From an uncultured Tepidimonas sp. (GTDB lineage: Bacteria > Pseudomonadota > Gammaproteobacteria > Burkholderiales > Burkholderiaceae_C), in NCBI GenBank assembly GCA_937949455.1, contig CALEDU010000241.1:1-10384 (forward strand): a DNA stretch of 10,384 nucleotides. Direction: 5' to 3'. Positions 6,519 through 10,384 of this stretch are shown here, piece after piece. Made by a program: the position numbers and the translations under genes. A model generated the notes under the pieces. It searched no databases and was not told the origin of the DNA. It worked only from the letters and a program-made list of their open reading frames with translations. How positions within the stretch are numbered: the first letter of the stretch is position 1; each line of letters opens with the position of its first letter.

Positions 6519-9173
6519 ATGAGCATCCGTAACCTCGAATTCTTGTTTGCCCCCCGCCGCGTGGCGGTGTTCGGTGCCTCCGACCGGCCACACAGCGTCG
6601 GTGGCACGGTTTGGCGCAACCTGTCCCGCGGCTTTCAGGGGGAGCTGTTTGCGGTCAACCCGCGCCAGCCCAAGCTGGGCGTGCCTGTCGCGCGCGATCT
6701 GGCCGAGCTGCCGCTCGCCCCCGACCTGGCCGTCATCTGCACCCCGCCCGCCACCGTCCCCGGCCTGATCGCCCGCCTGGGCGAGCGCGGCACACGGGCT
6801 GCGGTGGTGGTCACCGCCGGGTTGGACGCCACCCACAAACAGGCCATGCTGGATGCGGCGCGCCGCCATACGCTGCGCATCTTGGGGCCCAACTGCATCG
6901 GTATGCTGGTGCCCCATCTGGGGCTCAACGCCAGCTTCGCCCATGCCGACGCTCAGCCCGGCAACATCGCCTTCGTCTCGCAGTCGGGCGCGCTGGTCAC
7001 GGCGGTGCTGGACTGGGCCAACGACCGCGGCATCGGCTTTTCGCACTTCGTCTCGCTGGGCGAGCACGCCGACGTGGATTTTGGCGACATGCTCGACTAT
7101 CTGGGCAGCGACGCGCGCACCCGCGCCATCCTGATGTATGTGGAGTCCATCACGGCGCCGCGCAAATTCATGTCTGCGGCCCGGGCCGCGGCCCGCAACA
7201 AGCCGGTCATCCTGGTCAAGGCCGGCCGCTCGGCACAGGGCAGCCGCGCGGCTGCTTCGCACACGGGGGCGCTGGCGGGGTCGGACGACGTGTTCGATGC
7301 CGCCATCTCGCGCGCGGGCATGTTGCGCGTCAACACCCTGCACCAGCTCTTTCTGGCCGTGGAGCTGCTGGCACGCTTCCGCGACAACCGCAGCGAGCAG
7401 TTGTTGGTGTTGACCAACGGCGGTGGCGCGGGCGTGATGGCGGCCGATGCCGCAGCGCACATGGGTGTGGAGCTGGCCAGCCTGAGCCCTGAGACCCTCG
7501 CGCGACTGGATGCCGTGCTGCCTGGCAACTGGTCGCGCGCCAATCCGGTGGACATCATTGGCGACGCGCCCGCCCAGCGCTATGTGGATGCGCTGCGCAT
7601 CTTGCGCGAGGACCGCGACAGCGCCATCCTGTTCATCCAAGCGCCCACCGCCATCGTCCCCAGCGACGCCATCGCCGAGGCCTTGCTGCCGCTGGCCAGC
7701 GAGCGCCCGCCGCGGGTGCTGGGCTGCTGGCTGGGCCACGGTGCCGTGGCCGAGGCCCGGGCGCGCTTTCGTGCGGCGGGCATTCCCGATTACCCCACGC
7801 CTGAAGAAGCGGTACGCGCCTTTTCGTTCCTGCGGCAGTACCGCCGCCACCAGGCGGAACTGATGGAGACCCCACCTGCCCTGCCCGAGGGGCTGGCACC
7901 CGATCTGGAGGGTATCCGCCAACGGGTGCGCGAGGCCTTGGCCAGCGGCTGCGAGTGGCTGACCGAACCCCAGGCCAAGGAGCTGCTGCGGCGCGCCGGC
8001 GTGCCCGTCACCCCGCTGCGCAGCGTCCCCGCCGACCCCCAGGCGGCCGTTGCCGCGGCCGATGCGCTCGGCTACCCGGTGGTGCTCAAAATCCTATCCA
8101 CCGACATCACGCACAAGTCCGACGTCGGTGGGGTGCGGCTCAACCTGCACGATGCGCAAGAGGTGCTGGAGGCCGCCCGCGCCATGCTCGAGCGGGTGGC
8201 CCAGCGCCGGCCCGACGCCCGCATCGAGGGCTTTACCGTACAGCCCATGGTCCGGCGGCGCCATGCGCACGAGCTGATCATCGGCGCGAGCATCGATCCG
8301 CTGTTCGGCCCGGTGATCCTGTTCGGCCAGGGCGGCACGGCCGTCGAGGTGCTGGCCGACCGCGCGCTGGCGCTGCCCCCGCTCAACGTCGCGCTGGCCG
8401 AATCTCTGATCGAGCGCACCCGCATCGCGCGGCTGCTGCGCGGCTACCGCGACGTCCCACCGGCCCATCGGCCCTCGATCCACACCGCGCTGCTGGCTGT
8501 CTCGCAACTGCTGGCCGACGTGCCGGAAATCGCCGAGATCGACATCAACCCGTTGGTCGTGGACGCGGATGGCGCGGTCGCACTGGATGCGCGCGTGCGC
8601 CTCAGTGCCGAGCGCCCGGCCGGCGCTGCGCACTTTGCCATTCGACCCTATCCGCAAGAGCTGATCGAAACCGTGGACTGGCATGGTCAGACTTTGACCG
8701 TGCGCCCCATTCGTCCGGAAGACGAGGCCCAACATCTGGCCTTCCTGGAGCGGGTAGACCCCGAGGACATCCGTCTGCGGATCTTTTACAGTCGGCGCAG
8801 CATCGAGCACACCGAACTCGCGCGCTTGACCCAAATCGACTACGACCGCGAGATGGCCTTCATCGCCACCCGCGTCGGGCCCAACGGCGTGCCAGAGACC
8901 ATCGGCGTGGTGCGCAGCATCTGCGACCCCGACAACGACACGGCCGAATATGGCATTCTGGTGCGCTCCGATCTCAAGGGCATGGGCCTGGGGCGGCTGC
9001 TGATGGAGCGGCTGATCCGCTACCTGCGCAGCCACGGCACACGCCGCATCGTCGGCACCGTGCTGCGCGAGAACAGGGGCATGCTCGCTCTGGTAGAACG
9101 CTTGGGCTTTGCCATCACCCCACCTCCGGAAGACCCGGACTTGCGGCATGTAGAACTGCCGCTGCAGCCTTGA
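6519..9173 (+). CDS. pat: Acyl-CoA synthetase (NDP-forming)-GNAT fusion, Pat/PatZ-type protein lysine acetyltransferase
   Basis: The 884-residue product has the same order and length as E. coli PatZ (886): CoA-binding domain (about 8-125, RVAVFGASDRPHSVGG at 14-29), succinyl-CoA-ligase-like domains (about 145-445), ATP-grasp domain (about 475-695; YPVVLKILSTDITHKSDVGGV at 519-539), and a C-terminal GNAT domain (about 727-884). In the GNAT part, QIDYDREMAF (772-781), CDPDND (802-807) with E810, and the acetyl-CoA loop RSDLKGMGLGRLLMERL (816-832) are very close to PatZ. Known Pat proteins acetylate a lysine of acetyl-CoA synthetase and switch it off. Unlike PatZ as I recall it, this protein keeps the SHTGALAG motif with His248 and also His532, the two phospho-histidine positions of ADP-forming acetyl-CoA synthetases, so it may also have synthetase activity. 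The start has no Shine-Dalgarno. It follows rsmI by 42 nt. Confidence 0.92.
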   Translation: MSIRNLEFLFAPRRVAVFGASDRPHSVGGTVWRNLSRGFQGELFAVNPRQPKLGVPVARDLAELPLAPDLAVICTPPATVPGLIARLGERGTRAAVVVTAGLDATHKQAMLDAARRHTLRILGPNCIGMLVPHLGLNASFAHADAQPGNIAFVSQSGALVTAVLDWANDRGIGFSHFVSLGEHADVDFGDMLDYLGSDARTRAILMYVESITAPRKFMSAARAAARNKPVILVKAGRSAQGSRAAASHTGALAGSDDVFDAAISRAGMLRVNTLHQLFLAVELLARFRDNRSEQLLVLTNGGGAGVMAADAAAHMGVELASLSPETLARLDAVLPGNWSRANPVDIIGDAPAQRYVDALRILREDRDSAILFIQAPTAIVPSDAIAEALLPLASERPPRVLGCWLGHGAVAEARARFRAAGIPDYPTPEEAVRAFSFLRQYRRHQAELMETPPALPEGLAPDLEGIRQRVREALASGCEWLTEPQAKELLRRAGVPVTPLRSVPADPQAAVAAADALGYPVVLKILSTDITHKSDVGGVRLNLHDAQEVLEAARAMLERVAQRRPDARIEGFTVQPMVRRRHAHELIIGASIDPLFGPVILFGQGGTAVEVLADRALALPPLNVALAESLIERTRIARLLRGYRDVPPAHRPSIHTALLAVSQLLADVPEIAEIDINPLVVDADGAVALDARVRLSAERPAGAAHFAIRPYPQELIETVDWHGQTLTVRPIRPEDEAQHLAFLERVDPEDIRLRIFYSRRSIEHTELARLTQIDYDREMAFIATRVGPNGVPETIGVVRSICDPDNDTAEYGILVRSDLKGMGLGRLLMERLIRYLRSHGTRRIVGTVLRENRGMLALVERLGFAITPPPEDPDLRHVELPLQP

Positions 9174-9202
9174 GATACAGGCGGCAAGGCGAGCACTCGA
9201 TG

Positions 9203-9226
9203 TTTTTTTGCTGCATAGCAACAAAA
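9203..9226. repeat. AT-rich inverted repeat upstream of the phasin promoter (operator-like)
   Basis: Left arm 9203-9212 (seven T then GCT) and right arm 9217-9226 (AGCAACAAAA) pair at 9 of 10 positions around a 4-nt centre GCAT. The core TTGCT-GCAT-AGCAA is perfect. It ends 4 bp before the -35-like hexamer. The stem is not GC-rich and no T-run follows on the plus strand, so a regulator site is more likely than a terminator. Confidence 0.55.
9209..9223 (+). promoter_or_regulatory. Candidate PhaR operator, copy 1
   Basis: TGCTGCATAGCAACA contains CTGC-N3-GCAA, one base from the CTGCN3-4GCAG pattern I recall for the PHA regulator PhaR of Paracoccus. It lies just upstream of the phasin -35-like element. 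An inverted near-copy lies downstream of the -10. Assignment to PhaR is inference. Confidence 0.45.
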
Positions 9227-9230
9227 ACGC

Positions 9231-9258
9231 TTGCATTTCCAGCATCACCCCCTATACT
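9231..9258 (+). promoter_or_regulatory. Phasin promoter (sigma70-like)
   Basis: TTGCAT (9231-9236) and TATACT (9253-9258) are 16 bp apart. The -10 matches TATAAT at 5 of 6 positions, the -35 only the TTG. Transcription would begin near 9265, giving a leader of about 113 nt before the phasin ATG. Two related operator-like sites sit on either side. Confidence 0.6.
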
Positions 9259-9266
9259 TGAGGGCA

Positions 9267-9281
9267 TGTTGCAGCGCAGCA
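9267..9281 (-). promoter_or_regulatory. Candidate PhaR operator, copy 2 (inverted)
   Basis: Read on the minus strand this is TGCTGCGCTGCAACA, matching copy 1 at all but the three central bases. It lies at the predicted transcription start, where a bound repressor could block promoter escape. The regulator is inferred. Confidence 0.45.
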
Positions 9282-9364
9282 TAAGCCGTCAAGTCCCCAT
9301 CACTGGACGGACGCCCTTCGGGCAGCTTGCGCGCCATGACCCTTTGCCCATCCACCCGCTCTCC

Positions 9365-9370
9365 AAGGAG
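9365..9370 (+). promoter_or_regulatory. Phasin ribosome binding site
   Basis: AAGGAG lies 7 nt before the ATG at 9378 and decides the phasin start there instead of at the upstream in-frame ATG at 9327. It is the strongest Shine-Dalgarno sequence in the window, as expected for an abundant granule protein. Confidence 0.85.
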
Positions 9371-9377
9371 TCCCACC

Positions 9378-9923
9378 ATGATGACCATCGAACAAATCGT
9401 AGACCTGCACAAAAAGAACGCGGCCACCGCGTTCGACTTGGGTGAAAAAGCGCTGGCCGGCGTCGAAAAGCTGACCGAGTTGAATCTGCAAACCGCCAAG
9501 ACGCTGATGGCCGAAGCGGCTGAGCATGCCCAGGCCGTCCTGAGCGTGAAGGACATGCAGGACCTGGTCGCCCTGCAAAACGCCCTGCTGCAGCCCATGG
9601 GTGAAAAAGTCGCTACCTACAACCGCCATGTGTACGACATTGCTTCCAGCCTGAGCGCCGAGTTCGCCAAAGTCGCCGAGGCCCAATCGGCTGAAGCACA
9701 AAAACAATACGTCAGCACACTGGACAACGTGATCAAGAACGCGCCGCAGGGTAGCGAGCCGGCTGTAGCCGCCGTCAAGACCGCCGTGTCCACTGCCGCC
9801 GCAGCGATGGAGTCGGTGCAAAAGGCGGTCAAGCAAGCCTCCGAACTGGCTGAAGCCAACCTGAAAGCCGTCGCCACCACTGCGGTCAACGCCACCAAGG
9901 CGACGCGCGCGACCAAGGCCTGA
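9378..9923 (+). CDS. phaP: Phasin (PHA granule-associated protein, Phasin_2 family)
   Basis: Phasins coat polyhydroxybutyrate granules in the cytoplasm and control their number and size. The 181-residue product is Ala-, Lys- and Glu-rich and almost wholly helical in character, with no membrane segment or signal peptide. It starts MMTIEQIVDLHKKNAATAFDL, and LTELNLQTAKTLMAEAAEHAQAVLSVKDMQDL (32-63) followed by a Phasin_2-like middle part (EKVATYNRHVYDIASS, 76-91; EAQKQYVSTLDNVIKNAPQG, 106-125) identifies the family. After a NAPQGSEPAV turn (121-130), an Ala-rich helix and a basic ATKATRATKA tail follow, the latter resembling PhaF/histone-like tails in miniature. A second ATG immediately follows the first. 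The gene has its own promoter, strong ribosome binding site and terminator, so it is probably monocistronic and highly expressed. Confidence 0.95.
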   Translation: MMTIEQIVDLHKKNAATAFDLGEKALAGVEKLTELNLQTAKTLMAEAAEHAQAVLSVKDMQDLVALQNALLQPMGEKVATYNRHVYDIASSLSAEFAKVAEAQSAEAQKQYVSTLDNVIKNAPQGSEPAVAAVKTAVSTAAAAMESVQKAVKQASELAEANLKAVATTAVNATKATRATKA

Positions 9924-9968
9924 TTCCAGACCAGGGCCCTTGCCCAGCGCCCACCCGGCGTTTGCACG

Positions 9969-10003
9969 ACACCCCGCGGCTGTACCGCGGGGTGTTCGTT
10001 TTT
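9969..10003 (+). terminator. Intrinsic terminator of the phasin gene
   Basis: A perfect 11-bp stem ACACCCCGCGG (9969-9979) / CCGCGGGGTGT (9985-9995) with loop CTGTA is followed by TCGTTTTT (9996-10003). It starts 45 nt after the phasin stop and should separate phasin transcription from the downstream dehydrogenase gene. Confidence 0.93.
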
Positions 10004-10006
10004 GGA

Positions 10007-10024
10007 GCGCCGCATAATCGGCGC
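10007..10024. promoter_or_regulatory. Inverted repeat enclosing a -10-like hexamer before the dehydrogenase gene
   Basis: GCGCCG (10007-10012) and CGGCGC (10019-10024) are perfect inverted arms around CATAAT (10013-10018), which matches the -10 consensus at 5 of 6. No good -35 is seen; the best spaced candidate GGTGTT (9991-9996, 16 bp away) lies in the terminator stem. Transcription would begin near 10025, giving a leader of about 34 nt. Promoter plus overlapping operator is an inference. Confidence 0.4.
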
Positions 10025-10045
10025 TTGGTATTCCACCCCCTTGAG

Positions 10046-10050
10046 AGGAG
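10046..10050 (+). promoter_or_regulatory. Ribosome binding site of the dehydrogenase gene
   Basis: AGGAG in GAGAGGAG lies 8 nt before the ATG at 10059 and supports that start. Confidence 0.75.
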
Positions 10051-10058
10051 CTATCGAT

Positions 10059-10384
10059 ATGTCCATCGACACCATCGACACCATCGGCATCGTCGGTGCC
10101 GGCACCATGGGCAGCGGCATCGCGCAAGTCTGCGCCAGCAGCGGCCTGCAGGTCGTCATGATCGACGTCAGCGACGCGGCCCTGACCAAGGGCTTGGCCA
10201 CCATTGCCGGCAGCTTGGATCGCCTGCTCAAGAAAGAAAAAATCGCCGCCGCCGACAAGGACGCGGCGCTGGCGCGCATCCGCACCTCGACCCACTACGA
10301 CGACTTCAAGGGTGCGCAGCTCGTCATCGAGGCCGCCACCGAGAACCTGGAGCTCAAGATCAAGATCCTGCGCCAGCTCGACGG
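10059..10384 (+). CDS. 3-hydroxybutyryl-CoA (3-hydroxyacyl-CoA) dehydrogenase, partial (C-terminus off the right edge)
   Basis: The visible 108 residues are the NAD-binding half of a (S)-3-hydroxyacyl-CoA dehydrogenase, which interconverts 3-hydroxybutyryl-CoA and acetoacetyl-CoA. The usual length is about 282-290 residues. The Rossmann motif GIVGAGTMGSGIAQ is at 10-23, Asp38 in VVMIDVS follows the second strand and fits NAD use, and LVIEAATEN (93-101) is the conserved family segment. LDRLLKKEKI (63-72) fits the short-chain Hbd/PaaH type. A 9-bp tandem duplication lengthens the N-terminus (IDTIDTIG). The start is fixed by AGGAG 8 nt upstream. A terminator separates it from the phasin gene, so it likely has its own promoter. 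It could be named hbd, paaH or fadB-like; the C-terminal half is needed to choose. Confidence 0.92.
   Translation, partial: MSIDTIDTIGIVGAGTMGSGIAQVCASSGLQVVMIDVSDAALTKGLATIAGSLDRLLKKEKIAAADKDAALARIRTSTHYDDFKGAQLVIEAATENLELKIKILRQLD

Larger units (their letters stand above)
9174..9377 (+). other. Intergenic region with phasin promoter, leader and inverted repeats
   Basis: These 204 nt hold, in order: a GCCTTG (9167-9172) / CAAGGC (9185-9190) inverted repeat around the end of the previous gene, a T7 run (9203-9209) that may be part of a weak terminator, an AT-rich inverted repeat, the phasin promoter, a second operator-like site, a small GCCC-TTC-GGGC hairpin (9313-9323) and the phasin ribosome binding site. 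No small gene is supported here. Confidence 0.6.

Noticed and set aside
5730..7922. 730-residue open frame on the minus strand across rsmI and the Pat-like gene
   Set aside because: It lies antisense to two well-supported genes and crosses their junction; the translation is low-complexity, Gln/Gly/His/Arg-rich and shows no domain. Long antisense frames are expected in GC-rich coding DNA.
9203..9226. T7 run and inverted repeat as a strong intrinsic terminator of the Pat-like gene
   Set aside because: The arms are AT-rich and no T-run follows the repeat on the plus strand; the upstream GCCTTG/CAAGGC stem ends 12 nt before the T-run. At best a weak terminator.
8094..9248. 384-residue minus-strand frame opposite the Pat-like gene
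   Set aside because: Antisense shadow with His/Gln/Asp-rich composition and no recognisable motif; its start lies in the phasin promoter.
7955..9445. 496-residue plus-strand frame overlapping the end of the Pat-like gene and the phasin start
   Set aside because: It is a shifted frame of the GNAT/ATP-grasp coding region with an Arg/Ala/Gly-rich translation, and it runs through the phasin promoter.
9300..10295. 331-residue minus-strand frame opposite the phasin and dehydrogenase genes
   Set aside because: It reads through the strong terminator and two real genes on the other strand; Gly/Asp/His-rich shadow.

Overview
The window is GC-rich DNA with tightly packed genes. The gene content fits a betaproteobacterium of the order Burkholderiales, most likely family Comamonadaceae: pilT/pilU behind a divergent yggS, a yraN-diaA-dolP cluster opposite rsmI, a phasin of the PHA granule type, and a long acyl-CoA-synthetase/GNAT fusion. 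The placement rests on recognising proteins and gene order, not on a search; I cannot name the genus. I see no insertion sequence, prophage, CRISPR array, tRNA or rRNA.

Left part (1-3696): a partial yggS (PLP homeostasis) runs leftward off the edge. Divergent from it, with only 10 bp between the start codons, are pilT and pilU, the two type IV pilus retraction ATPases. A beta-hydroxyacid dehydrogenase-family oxidoreductase follows 13 nt after pilU and is probably co-transcribed.

Middle part (3747-6476): dolP, diaA and yraN lie on the minus strand (transcribed yraN to diaA to dolP, with an ATGA overlap at diaA/dolP). They converge on the oxidoreductase and diverge from rsmI. This is the E. 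coli rsmI / lpoA-yraN-diaA-dolP neighbourhood without lpoA. The products concern the outer membrane (DolP), a SIS-domain protein related to the replication factor DiaA, a nuclease-like protein (YraN) and 16S rRNA methylation (RsmI).

Right part (6519-10384): an 884-residue protein joins an NDP-forming acyl-CoA synthetase to a C-terminal GNAT domain (Pat/PatZ architecture). Next is a phasin gene with its own promoter, strong ribosome binding site and a strong intrinsic terminator, then the start of a 3-hydroxyacyl-CoA dehydrogenase gene that runs off the right edge. Together these point to acetyl-CoA/acyl-CoA control and polyhydroxybutyrate storage.

I did not find a clearly new multi-gene system; the genes are conserved housekeeping or accessory genes of this group. 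The most interesting signals are small: two inverted copies of a TGCTGCnnnGCAACA site flanking the phasin promoter (candidate PhaR operators), a Pat-like fusion that keeps the phospho-histidine motif missing from enterobacterial Pat, a C-rich G-poor leader before that gene, an inverted repeat holding a -10-like hexamer before the dehydrogenase gene, and two head-to-head gene pairs with almost no space between start codons.
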